Part shown: positions 1-7,989 of the stretch, piece by piece | Layout of the letters: the number at the start of each line of letters is the position of its first letter | Position numbering within the stretch: the stretch's first letter is position 1 | Origin: Pseudomonas aylmerensis | Lineage (GTDB): Bacteria > Pseudomonadota > Gammaproteobacteria > Pseudomonadales > Pseudomonadaceae | NCBI RefSeq assembly: GCF_001702265.1 | Contig: NZ_MAUE01000026.1 | Coordinates: 186,001-250,000 of the forward strand | Length of the DNA: 64,000 nt | Reading direction: 5' to 3' | Notes under the pieces: generated by a model | What the model was told of the DNA's origin: nothing | The model's database searches: none | What the model saw: only the letters and a program-made list of their open reading frames with translations | Made by a program: the position numbers and the translations under genes

Positions 1-314
1 CCGCAATAAATACCGACCTGAAGCAGAATTTCGCGTATTTGTTCACGACTCAGCCCGTTACGCAAGGCGCCGCGCACATGCAGCTTGAGTTCGTGGGGCC
101 GATTGAGGGCCGAAATCATTGCCAAGTTTATCATGCTGCGTTCTTTAAGCGACAAACCCTCACGGCCCCACACGTGGCCCCAGCAGTACTCGGTGACCAT
201 CTCCTGCAGCGGCCGGGTGAAATCGTCGGCGTTGTCGATCGAACGCTGCACGTAGGCCTCGCCCAGCACTTGGGTGCGGATCTTCAGGCCCTGCTGGTAC
301 TTTTCAGTGCTCAT
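1..314 (-). CDS. Carboxymuconolactone decarboxylase family protein (3' end outside window)
   Basis: The reading frame starts MSTEKYQQGLKIRTQVLGEA and runs off the left edge after about 104 residues. It carries the family pattern: a region ending WGREGLSLKERSM, then a helix with NRPHELKLHVRGALRNG and SREQIREILLQ. Members decarboxylate 4-carboxymuconolactone (PcaC) or act as AhpD-like proteins. The ATG at 314 has GGAG about 8 nt upstream and lies 11 bp after the flavin reductase stop. It is therefore the most distal gene seen of a five-gene minus-strand catabolic operon. The context of an oxidoreductase, aldehyde dehydrogenase and hydrolase suggests a ring-cleavage side pathway rather than classical protocatechuate degradation; that substrate guess is inference. 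Confidence 0.8.
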   Translation of the reverse strand, partial: MSTEKYQQGLKIRTQVLGEAYVQRSIDNADDFTRPLQEMVTEYCWGHVWGREGLSLKERSMINLAMISALNRPHELKLHVRGALRNGLSREQIREILLQVGIYC

Positions 315-325
315 CAATCAGCTCC

Positions 326-811
326 TCAGGCCAGGGTGGGCAGCGGGCCCAGCTTGCCTTTGTGATAGATCATCGGCGTGACCGGCTGCGCGGGCAGGAT
401 CAGGTTCTTCACCGCGCCGACAATGATTGCGTGGTCGCCGCCGTCGTATTCGCGCCACAACTCGCATTCGATGATCGCCGTGGCCTTGGCCAGCAGCGGG
501 TTGCCCAGCTCGCTGAGGTGCCACTCGATGCCCTTGGCCTTCTCCTTGCCTTTGCCGGCGAAGGCGTAGGCCTCGGCGGTCTGGTCGGCGGACAGCAGAT
601 GAATCGCGAAACGCTTGCTGTCGCGCAGGATCGGGTAGGTGTCCGACGCATAGTTGGGGCAGAACAGCACCAGGGCCGGGTCGATCGACAGCGCGCTGAA
701 CGCGCTGGCGGTGATGCCGACGATGCCGCCGTCCGGGTCGAGGGTGGTGACCACCGTGACGCCGGAAGGGAAGGAGCTCATGACGTCTTTGTAAATGCCG
801 GGTTCGATCAT
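326..811 (-). CDS. Flavin reductase family protein (FMN-binding split barrel)
   Basis: This 161-residue protein matches the small reductase component of two-component flavin monooxygenases (HpaC/RutF type). It begins MIEPGIYKDVMSSFPSGVTVVTT and continues GITASAFSALSIDPALVLFC, the conserved flavin-contact region of the split barrel, and ends near GDHAIIVGAV, another family hallmark (GDH). Such enzymes use NAD(P)H to supply reduced FMN or FAD to a partner oxygenase. No large monooxygenase subunit is visible here, so its partner probably lies beyond the left edge. It sits 12 bp after the aldehyde dehydrogenase and 11 bp before the decarboxylase-like gene, so co-transcription is likely. Confidence 0.85.
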   Translation of the reverse strand: MIEPGIYKDVMSSFPSGVTVVTTLDPDGGIVGITASAFSALSIDPALVLFCPNYASDTYPILRDSKRFAIHLLSADQTAEAYAFAGKGKEKAKGIEWHLSELGNPLLAKATAIIECELWREYDGGDHAIIVGAVKNLILPAQPVTPMIYHKGKLGPLPTLA

Positions 812-823
812 GGTCGGGGTCTC

Positions 824-2305
824 TTAACGCATCACAAAAGGATCAGGCATCGGCGCCTGGGAGAGGTTGATCCACACCGTTTTCAGCTCGGTGTAGGCCA
901 GCACCGAATCGATGCCGCTTTCGCGTCCGTAGCCGCTGTTCTTGAAACCGCCGATGGGCGCCATGGCCGAGACCGCGCGGTACGTGTTGACCCAGATGAT
1001 CCCCGAGCGCACATCCCGCGCCAGGCGATGGGCGCGGCCGAGGTCGCGAGTCCAGATGCCGGCGGCGAGGCCGAACTGCGAGTCGTTGGCGATCGCCAAT
1101 GCCTCGGCTTCGTCCTTGAACCGGATGACCGAGGCCACCGGGCCGAAGACTTCTTCCTGCATGATCTTCATCGAGTTGCGGTCGCATTCGAATAGCGTCG
1201 GCTCATAGAACCAGCCTTCACCGAGATTCTGCGGGCGCTTGCCACCGGTGCGCAGGCGCGCGCCTTCGGCGATGGCATCGGCCACCAGGCCTTCGACCAC
1301 GGCCAGTTGCTGCGCGGTGGCCATGGGCCCCATTTCGCTGGCGTCGTCCTGCGGGTTACCGATGCGGATGCGTTGGGCGCGCGCCACCAGGCGCTCGACG
1401 AACTCATCGTAGATTTCATCCTGCACCAGCAGGCGCGAACCCGAGACGCAACTCTGCCCGGACGCCGCGTAGATGCCGGCAATCGCGCCATTGATGGCGC
1501 TGTCGAGGTCGGCGTCGGCAAAGATGATATTCGGTGACTTGCCGCCCAGTTCCAAAGACAGCTTGGCGAAGTTCTCCGCGCTGCTGCGCACCACATGTCG
1601 GGCTGTGGCTGCGCCGCCGGTAAAGGCAATCTTGCGCACCAGCGAGTGGCGGGTGAGGGCAGCGCCGGTGCTCGGACCGTAGCCGGTGACCACGTTGACC
1701 ACGCCCGGCGGAATCCCGGCTTCGAGGGCCAGGCGCGCGAGTTCGAGGATGGTCGCCGAGGCGTGCTCCGACGGCTTGATCACGATGGTATTGCCCGCCG
1801 CCAGGGCCGGTGCGAGCTTGATCGCGGTCAGGTACAGCGGGCTGTTCCAGGGGATGATTGCTGCGACCACGCCCATGGCTTCGTGCACGGTGTAGGCGAA
1901 CAGGTCGGGCTTGTCCAGGGGCAGCGTGCCGCCTTCGAGTTTGTCGGCGAGACCGGCGGTGTAGTGGAAGAACTCCGGCAGGTAGCTGACCTGGCCGCGC
2001 GTCTCGCGGATCAGCTTGCCGTTGTCGCGGCTTTCCAGCTGGGCCAGTTGCTCTTTGTTCTCGGCAATCAAATCGCCCAGGCGACGCAGCAACTTGCCGC
2101 GCGCGGTAGCGGTGAGGCCACGCCAGGCCGGGCTGTCGAAGGCAGTCTGCGCCGCTTGCACGGCGCGCTCCACATCCGCTTCGTCAGCGTCGGGCAGTTG
2201 CGCCCAGGGCTCGGCCAGGGCCGGGTTGAGGCTGTCGAAAGTCTTGCCGGACAGGGCATCGACCCATTCACCGCCGATGCACATCTGGAAGCGTGCGAGT
2301 GTCAT
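824..2305 (-). CDS. Aldehyde dehydrogenase family protein
   Basis: At 493 residues this is the usual length for an NAD(P)-dependent aldehyde dehydrogenase that oxidises an aldehyde to the acid. The fold markers are in order: PWNSPLYL near residue 152, the cofactor-binding FTGG near 228, the general base Glu252 in LELGGKSPN, and the catalytic Cys286 in GQSCVSGSR. The C-terminal EEVFGPV motif is also present. Its ATG overlaps the stop codon of the upstream hydrolase gene (ATGA), indicating translational coupling. The substrate cannot be read from sequence. In this operon it probably oxidises an aldehyde released by the hydrolase or by an unseen monooxygenase. Confidence 0.9.
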   Translation of the reverse strand: MTLARFQMCIGGEWVDALSGKTFDSLNPALAEPWAQLPDADEADVERAVQAAQTAFDSPAWRGLTATARGKLLRRLGDLIAENKEQLAQLESRDNGKLIRETRGQVSYLPEFFHYTAGLADKLEGGTLPLDKPDLFAYTVHEAMGVVAAIIPWNSPLYLTAIKLAPALAAGNTIVIKPSEHASATILELARLALEAGIPPGVVNVVTGYGPSTGAALTRHSLVRKIAFTGGAATARHVVRSSAENFAKLSLELGGKSPNIIFADADLDSAINGAIAGIYAASGQSCVSGSRLLVQDEIYDEFVERLVARAQRIRIGNPQDDASEMGPMATAQQLAVVEGLVADAIAEGARLRTGGKRPQNLGEGWFYEPTLFECDRNSMKIMQEEVFGPVASVIRFKDEAEALAIANDSQFGLAAGIWTRDLGRAHRLARDVRSGIIWVNTYRAVSAMAPIGGFKNSGYGRESGIDSVLAYTELKTVWINLSQAPMPDPFVMR

Positions 2306-3135
2306 GCAACGATCCCCTTGATTGGATTGTTTTGGGCGTACACCGTGTCGAGGAAGCCCAGCAGCAGCTGGTTGACCAGGCGTGGCGATTCTACCGGCAT
2401 CATATGCCGTTGTTCGGCCAGCACCGCAACGGTGGCGCCGGGAATACGATCGGCCAGTTGCCGGGCCATTTCCGGGGTCGAGCCCGGGTCGAGTTCGCCG
2501 GTGGCGACCAGGGTCGGCACGCGCAACCCCTTGAGGTCGTCGGCGCGGTACATGTCCTGGGTCGCGAACAGTTCGTAGGTGGTCAGGTAGCCCTGGGGGT
2601 CGTTGCCCGCCAGGGTTTCACGCAGCGCGGCGATCTGCGCCGGGTTGGCCGCCTGGTATTCGCGGCTGAACCAGCGCGACAGCGCGGCCTCGGCATTGGC
2701 GTCCGGGCCATGTTCGGCGGCCTGGGCGGTGCGTGCGATTACGCCGGCGCGCTGTTCCGGGCTGCGGTTGAACACACTGTTGAGCACCACCAGGCCTTGC
2801 AGGCGCTGCGGGTAATGCAGGGCAAACGCCCGGGCGACCAGGCCGCCCATGGAAAAACCGATCACCGTGGCCTGAGGCAATTGCAGGTGGTCGAGCAGTT
2901 CCAGCAACTGGTCGGCATAACCCAGCAGCGGCGTGCCGGCGGCCGGGCGCGGGCTGGCGCCATGGCCGAGCATGTCATAGGTGATCACGCGGTAATTCGT
3001 GGCCAGGCCAACGACTTGCCCGCCCCACATTTCTTTGTTCAGGCCCACGCCGTGGATCAAAACCACAGGCTGGCCTTGGCCGGTCGCCAGATAACTGGTG
3101 CCAGCCGGGGTGCGTTCAGCGGTGAGCCGAATCAT
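2302..3135 (-). CDS. Alpha/beta-fold hydrolase
   Basis: This is a 277-residue alpha/beta hydrolase. The oxyanion-hole HGVG, nucleophile elbow GFSMGG (Ser95), acid Asp216 in GELDPG and the catalytic His244 in QRHMM are all present, so the triad is intact. It resembles the 3-oxoadipate enol-lactonase and C-C bond hydrolase branch in length and layout, fitting a ring-degradation operon, but substrate is unknown. I chose the ATG at 3135 (MIRLTAER) because AGGAG lies 6 nt upstream of it. An alternative in-frame ATG at 3150 has no good ribosome-binding site. Its stop overlaps the aldehyde dehydrogenase start. Confidence 0.85.
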   Translation of the reverse strand: MIRLTAERTPAGTSYLATGQGQPVVLIHGVGLNKEMWGGQVVGLATNYRVITYDMLGHGASPRPAAGTPLLGYADQLLELLDHLQLPQATVIGFSMGGLVARAFALHYPQRLQGLVVLNSVFNRSPEQRAGVIARTAQAAEHGPDANAEAALSRWFSREYQAANPAQIAALRETLAGNDPQGYLTTYELFATQDMYRADDLKGLRVPTLVATGELDPGSTPEMARQLADRIPGATVAVLAEQRHMMPVESPRLVNQLLLGFLDTVYAQNNPIKGIVA

Positions 3136-3180
3136 GGAGCGCTCCTGCATACCTTTTTATTAGGGTGTTAGCCGCCGGGA

Positions 3181-3771
3181 TTACTGGGCCTTTTCGGCGG
3201 CCAGTTCTTCCAGGTCGATATAACGGTTGCCGATCCGTGGGTGCAGGCGGCCGCCATCGGCGCAGCCCAGCACCACGACGATTTCGTCGGCACGCGGGGC
3301 GTCTTCGATCTGCATTTCCAGGGTGATGTAGTGCGAGCGCAGGCCTTCGTCGTCCTTGTGCATCATCGGGATCTGGATCGAGGTGCCAGGGCCACCGCGC
3401 TTGTTGGTGAAGCTCAGGTAGCTCTTGGCCTTGACCGCTTCACGGTAGTGATTGCCGAAGCGCAGGGTATGGATGATTGCGCTCGCGTGTTCGATCTCGC
3501 CATCGGCGCCCACGACGGCGGCCTTGCCATACGCTTCGATCTTCTCGGCGCCGCCGATGATGCCCACCAGGCGCTCGACCATCAGTGCACCGAGGTCGGA
3601 GCAATTGGCGCGGATCTCCGGCTTGAGGTCTTCGACGAAACCGCGACCCAGCCACGGGTTTTTCAACACGACGGCCAGGCCGACCATGGTCACCGGCGTG
3701 TCCGAGGCCTTGCCGCCTTCAATGAAGGTTTCTTCTACGTAACTGACGATCTTGCGAATTTCGAAACTCAT
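3181..3771 (-). CDS. Amino acid synthesis family protein (DUF1185-like)
   Basis: This 196-residue protein starts MSFEIRKIVSYVEETFIEGG and matches my memory of the DUF1185 'amino acid synthesis' family (PF06684). Members are about 190-200 residues and their biochemical role is unclear. Visible landmarks are VGLAVVLKNPW, GKAAVVGADGEIEHASAIIHT and FTNKRGGPG. The frame stays open upstream to 3858, but the ATG at 3771 gives the family length. It is the first gene of the minus-strand catabolic operon, 45 bp before the hydrolase, and the palindrome at 3808-3819 sits 36 bp upstream of its start. Homologues often travel with flavin-dependent oxygenase genes, consistent with the flavin reductase here. 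Confidence 0.75.
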   Translation of the reverse strand: MSFEIRKIVSYVEETFIEGGKASDTPVTMVGLAVVLKNPWLGRGFVEDLKPEIRANCSDLGALMVERLVGIIGGAEKIEAYGKAAVVGADGEIEHASAIIHTLRFGNHYREAVKAKSYLSFTNKRGGPGTSIQIPMMHKDDEGLRSHYITLEMQIEDAPRADEIVVVLGCADGGRLHPRIGNRYIDLEELAAEKAQ

Positions 3772-3807
3772 GGGCTGCTCCGTCTGAGGTAAGTGGATCT
3801 GTGTATG

Positions 3808-3819
3808 ATGGTATACCAT
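3808..3819. promoter_or_regulatory. Perfect 12-bp palindrome, candidate operator of the catabolic operon
   Basis: ATGGTATACCAT is a perfect palindrome lying 36 bp upstream of the DUF1185 start, in the right place to overlap the operon promoter. The TGGT..ACCA half-sites resemble operators of FCD-type GntR repressors, with a two-base rather than three-base centre. No regulator gene is adjacent on this side, so a cognate factor would be encoded further left. Assignment is inference. Confidence 0.45.
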
Positions 3820-3884
3820 AATATGACAAGTGCAAGCGCCACAAGATCGGGTCGGCAAACGGTACAGCTGGGTGATGCGTTTTT

Positions 3885-3898
3885 TTGATCTCGATCAA
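3885..3898. promoter_or_regulatory. Perfect Anr/FNR-type box upstream of the sensor kinase
   Basis: TTGATCTCGATCAA fits the Anr/FNR/Dnr consensus TTGAT-N4-ATCAA exactly. It lies between the divergent catabolic operon (start 3771) and the sensor kinase (start 4073), 175 bp before the kinase start codon. It could act on either promoter; the kinase side is favoured because the other side has its own palindrome close to the gene. Confidence 0.5.
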
Positions 3899-4072
3899 TC
3901 GTTGCGAGATGCTCATCTGGTAAAAACGCCCCCTTTTTTAAACTTGGCGCCGCTTCTAGCCTGGCAAGGCGAACTTGCCGTGTTACGCCATACTCACCTC
4001 CAGCTGTGGCATACAGCGCCTGGCTCTATGCCGCTACCACCGTGCCGTCTTACGAGACCGGACTTTGAACCT

Positions 4073-6964
4073 ATGCCCGAACGCAACTACAGCTTGATTC
4101 GCAAGCTCGCCAGCACGTCCCTGCGCCTGAATACCGTGCTGATCTGCGCGCTTTTTCTTAACCTGTTAATGCTGGCCGCCTGCTATTGGGCGTTGAGCAA
4201 GGTGGTTGCCGAAGAGCGCAACAAGGTGATGCTGCATTTCAACCGATTGGTGGGTGATATCCATCAGCACGAAAAATTCATCGACAGGATTGCGCAACAC
4301 GGCAACCAGGCCTCGCAGAACCAACCGACGTCGGGTCTGACGGTACAGAGCCAAATGCGTGTCGACACGCCAGGCGTGCGGATCTTTGAGGCGGCGCAAT
4401 ATACGTTTTCGATGCCGTTTACCCTGGCGCAGCAGCACGTAACGTCCGGCCCGCATCCGGGCAATTTCGCCTTGGGGGTGATGCTGGCGAATTTTTACAG
4501 CCGTTTCTGGAGTACCTCGGTGTACCCGGCACCGCAGGTGTTCGTCATCGGCGCGCTGGGCAACACCAGCATGGCTGTGCCTGCCATCGACCGGTTTCCG
4601 GGGCGTGCGCTGCTGACAACGGAGAACTACCTGGCGGCAGTCGAGCGGATTTACACCGCGCTGCCAGTCGGTAAAGACTCGACAGGGGGAGTCCACGTGC
4701 GCTGGGCGCCAGCGCAGCATTTCATTGCCGGCGAGTCCCGTGAGCTGTTGGGTTATCTGGATTTCAGGCTGCCCGATGCGCTCTGGTGGACACCTGAGGT
4801 CAAGCGTCGGATCTTCATCGTGACCCTGTTGGATCTGGAGCGCATCAATGATCCCGAGCAATTGTTCGAGCGGCCGATCTACGACCGCTTGCAATTGTTG
4901 TCTCCCCAGGGCGACTCGTTGATAGATGCAGTCGGTGTAGCGCAGAGCTATCGGCAGGGCCTGAATTTCACTGCGCAAGGCCTGCTGTTCAAGATGGGCG
5001 GCCCCAGTGCCGGTGGTTGGGTCGCGTTGTACGAACTGAATTATCAAAGCTTTTTCGGCTACGCCAAGTGGCAGTTGCTTGGCGGCATTGGGCTGCTGCT
5101 GGCCAGTGTGTTGAGCAGTTGGGTGGCGATTCGCTGGTACGCGCGCAAGGTGGTTTCGCCCGCGCGCCAGGCCCATTTTGAGATCGTCGAAAGCGACACT
5201 TTCAGCCGTACGGTAATCCAGACTGCCCCTGTGGCACTGTGTGTGCTCAGGCGCGCGGATCGGCACCTGATCATGCAAAACCCACTGGCCGAACGAATGC
5301 TGGGGGATGCCCAGGCGGTGACGCAGTTGAGTGAGCATTGGGGGCTCAATCCTGCCCCGGCGCAACCCGACGGCGATGTGATTTTCCACAGCCGCCACGG
5401 CCACACATTGCACGGCAGTTTCGCCTCAGCCCGCTATCGCGGCGAGGCGGTGGTGCTCTGCGCGTTCAGCGACATCAGCGCACACAAGGCGGTGGAGCAG
5501 AAGCTCGCCGAGGCCAGCGCCGCCAAGTCGCGGTTCCTGGCGACCATCAGCCATGAGATCCGCACGCCACTCTATGGCGCGTTGGGTACCCTGGAGTTGC
5601 TGGGGCTCACACAGTTGACCGAGCAACAAAGCAACTATCTGCACATTATCGAGCGCTCCTCTTCAATGCTTCTGCAACTGGTCAGCGATGTGCTGGACAT
5701 GTCCAAGATCGAAGCGGGGGAGATGGCGCTGGAGTCGGCGGATTTCAGCCCCCTCGCATTGGCCGAGGAGGTCGTCGCCGAATACAGCGGCACCGCACAG
5801 GGCAAGGGCGTGCAGTTGCGCTTGAATGTCGATGCCGGTGTACCGGTTGGGGTGCATGGGGATGCGCGGCGTATCCGGCAGGTGCTCACCAATCTGCTCA
5901 GCAATGCCCTCAAGTTCACCGAGCACGGCGGTGTAACGCTGCAGTTGAGCGCCGCGATTAGCGACGACAGGGCTACGCTGACGTGGCAAGTCACCGACAC
6001 CGGCGTGGGTATTGCGGCCGAGCAGCAGGTTCATCTGTTCGAGCCGTTCTACCAGGCGCACCGACATGCGCATACCGTTGCTGGCACCGGGCTTGGCCTG
6101 TCCATCTGCGCGCAACTGGCCCAACTGATGGGCGGTCGATTGAGCGTGGCCAGCGAACCCGGGGTGGGTAGCTGCTTCAGTTTCAGTGCCAGCTTTGCCT
6201 TGGGGCAGCAGGCACCGCCGACCGCCGTGCGGGCCCGCTTGTCTCGGCATCCCGGTAAGTTGGGCCTGAACCTGCTGGTCGCCGACGACAACCCGATGAA
6301 CCAGGCATTGATCAAGGAGCAACTCGAGCAGCTCGGCTGTCGCGTCACCCTGGCAAGTCACGGTCTTGACGCATTGGCGCGCTGGTCGCCGGATTTCGAT
6401 GCGCTACTGACCGACATCAACATGCCGCAGATGGATGGGTTCGAGTTATTGAGTGCGCTGCGTCAGCAGGGCGTAACGCTTCCGATCATCGCCATCACCG
6501 CCAGCGCCCTGCAGGAAGAAACCCGACGCTTCGTCGCAGCCGGCATGGATGCCTGGCTGGTAAAGCCCGTGAGCCTGAGTGATTTGTACGCAGTGTTGCG
6601 ACGCTGCTGCCCGCCCGCGCAAATACTTGAGCCGCAGGAGGAAGAACTGCCGGCGTTTGTGGCGCTCTCACCGCGACTGCATGAACTGTTTGTGAATACC
6701 ACGCGCGCAGACCTGAAAATCCTGCGCGACGCCAGCCAGCAACACAACGTAGCTGCCATGGTGCCGCAGTTGCATCGGCTGCGCGGCTCGCTGGCGGCGG
6801 TGCAGGCGAAGCAGCTGGCAGACGCGTGCAAAGCGCTGGAGCAGCAACTGATCGCCACGCACAAAATTCCCAAGGGCGTTATTGAACTCATGGACGGTAT
6901 AGAGCGACTACTGGCGGGCCTCGCGCCGAATACGGACGGCGAGCCCCCTACATCCAACGACTGA
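4073..6964 (+). CDS. Hybrid sensor histidine kinase with receiver and Hpt domains (RocS/BvgS-like)
   Basis: This inner-membrane hybrid kinase of 963 residues has transmembrane segments near 20-43 and 333-357 flanking a ~290-residue periplasmic sensor region without a domain I recognise. A PAS-like region follows near 370-480. The phosphorylated His494 is in FLATISHEIRTP, and the ATPase domain (N-box RQVLTNLLSNALKF, G-boxes) spans about 590-720. A receiver domain with Asp781 in LLTDINMPQMDG is followed by a C-terminal Hpt-like domain with His901 in LHRLRGSLA. A full His-Asp-His relay is therefore present, to be passed to the LuxR-type regulator 16 bp downstream. The frame stays open upstream to 3830. 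I chose the ATG at 4073 because the first membrane segment then falls about 20 residues in. Its position next to chaperone-usher genes mirrors RocS1/RocA1 control of cup fimbriae in P. aeruginosa. Confidence 0.85.
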   Translation: MPERNYSLIRKLASTSLRLNTVLICALFLNLLMLAACYWALSKVVAEERNKVMLHFNRLVGDIHQHEKFIDRIAQHGNQASQNQPTSGLTVQSQMRVDTPGVRIFEAAQYTFSMPFTLAQQHVTSGPHPGNFALGVMLANFYSRFWSTSVYPAPQVFVIGALGNTSMAVPAIDRFPGRALLTTENYLAAVERIYTALPVGKDSTGGVHVRWAPAQHFIAGESRELLGYLDFRLPDALWWTPEVKRRIFIVTLLDLERINDPEQLFERPIYDRLQLLSPQGDSLIDAVGVAQSYRQGLNFTAQGLLFKMGGPSAGGWVALYELNYQSFFGYAKWQLLGGIGLLLASVLSSWVAIRWYARKVVSPARQAHFEIVESDTFSRTVIQTAPVALCVLRRADRHLIMQNPLAERMLGDAQAVTQLSEHWGLNPAPAQPDGDVIFHSRHGHTLHGSFASARYRGEAVVLCAFSDISAHKAVEQKLAEASAAKSRFLATISHEIRTPLYGALGTLELLGLTQLTEQQSNYLHIIERSSSMLLQLVSDVLDMSKIEAGEMALESADFSPLALAEEVVAEYSGTAQGKGVQLRLNVDAGVPVGVHGDARRIRQVLTNLLSNALKFTEHGGVTLQLSAAISDDRATLTWQVTDTGVGIAAEQQVHLFEPFYQAHRHAHTVAGTGLGLSICAQLAQLMGGRLSVASEPGVGSCFSFSASFALGQQAPPTAVRARLSRHPGKLGLNLLVADDNPMNQALIKEQLEQLGCRVTLASHGLDALARWSPDFDALLTDINMPQMDGFELLSALRQQGVTLPIIAITASALQEETRRFVAAGMDAWLVKPVSLSDLYAVLRRCCPPAQILEPQEEELPAFVALSPRLHELFVNTTRADLKILRDASQQHNVAAMVPQLHRLRGSLAAVQAKQLADACKALEQQLIATHKIPKGVIELMDGIERLLAGLAPNTDGEPPTSND

Positions 6965-6980
6965 GACTGGAATACAAACC

Positions 6981-7619
6981 ATGAAAAAGACCACTGTGTT
7001 GATAGCCGACGACCATCCGATTGTGGCGATGGCGGTGCAGGAAATAGTCGAGCGCGATGACCGCTTTGAAGTGGTGGGTATCGCCAAGGGGCCTACTGAA
7101 TTGGTGCAGATGCACCAGCAGTTTTCGCCCGATGTCGTGATTGCCGACTACAGCATGCCCGGCGACGGAATTCATGGCGATGGATTGCAGATGATCGAGT
7201 TGCTGTGCCGGCGCTTTGGTGACACCCGCATCCTGGTATTCACCATGCTGTCCAATCCCCTGATTCTCAGCGGTCTCTATCACCTGGGTGTGTGGGGCGT
7301 AATATTGAAAAGTGGTGATTTCAATGAGATTGCGGTAGCACTGCAGGCGTTGTCGCAGGGACGCAAATACCAGCCACCAGTGCAAGCGCTGTCGAACAGC
7401 GACAGCCAGATGCAAGCCAGGGCCGCTCGGCTGACGATGCGCGAATACGAAGTGCTGCGGCATTTTGTATCGGGCTTGAGTGGTCGTGAAATCGCGGCAC
7501 TTTTGCATAGAAGCACCAAGACAGTGAGCGCACAAAAGGTCTCGGCGATGCGCAAGTTGGGCGTCGAAAATGATCAAGCGTTGTTGGCCTTCTGTGCGGA
7601 CGCGCAGCTTTTCCTGTAA
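6981..7619 (+). CDS. LuxR/NarL-type response regulator (RocA-like)
   Basis: This 212-residue response regulator has an N-terminal receiver domain (acidic pair ADDHP at 9-13, phospho-acceptor Asp56 in VVIADYSMPGDG, Lys in ILKSGD). A C-terminal LuxR-type helix-turn-helix covers about 145-207 (LTMREYEVLRHFVSGLSGREIA, then HRSTKTVSAQKVSAMRKLG). It starts 16 bp after the hybrid kinase and so is its likely partner, receiving phosphate from the kinase Hpt domain. The layout and the adjacent fimbrial operon resemble RocA1 and RcsB. By analogy it should activate the pilin promoter in the long leader that follows. That target is inferred from position, not from a known binding site. Confidence 0.85.
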   Translation: MKKTTVLIADDHPIVAMAVQEIVERDDRFEVVGIAKGPTELVQMHQQFSPDVVIADYSMPGDGIHGDGLQMIELLCRRFGDTRILVFTMLSNPLILSGLYHLGVWGVILKSGDFNEIAVALQALSQGRKYQPPVQALSNSDSQMQARAARLTMREYEVLRHFVSGLSGREIAALLHRSTKTVSAQKVSAMRKLGVENDQALLAFCADAQLFL

Positions 7620-7989
7620 GTCGTGCCAGCGGTTTACGTGGGCTGAACCGAAAGACAGTTCTCGCCCTGGGCCTATTTTCAGTTTGATCTTAAAGACAGC
7701 CACCGAGTCGGCTCGCATAATGGCGCCCACAGCGTCAGCCCGCACCTCAATAGACTAAGTCACGTCACCTACCTGTAGCCGTGCTGGTTGAGTTGCACTA
7801 GAAAAGAACCGTTTCTTATTGCAGTTGTGCGCAACAGTGCACTTCAAGGCAGCGGGTCACTGTGCGCCCGAAAAAGGATTAATTACGAAGTCAGGAGGTG
7901 GATACCCAGCAACTCGTGAAGTGAAGTGCGGCCCTGTGATGCGTTATTAAAGTAACGCCAATGAATATAAACTTGAGAGATGATGAAGT
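7620..7989 (+). promoter_or_regulatory. 370-bp leader between the response regulator and the pilin, with two dyads
   Basis: No credible gene lies here. Two dyads stand out: AAGAA-CCGT-TTCTT at 7804-7817, and an imperfect inverted repeat GCGCAACAGTG (7829-7839) with CACTGTGCGC (7858-7867). An AT-rich stretch follows just before the pilin start, with a weak GAGAG Shine-Dalgarno. The region probably holds the fimbrial promoter and binding sites for the neighbouring regulator. No clear -35/-10 pair could be fixed. Confidence 0.4.

Noticed and set aside
3887..3910. ATCTCG/CGAGAT inverted repeat as a separate operator
   Set aside because: Arms are only 6 bp and overlap the better-supported Anr box.
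4166..5413. Open frame of 415 codons antisense to the hybrid kinase gene
   Set aside because: It lies wholly inside a gene with clear kinase domains, has no recognisable motif, and such frames are expected in GC-rich Pseudomonas DNA.
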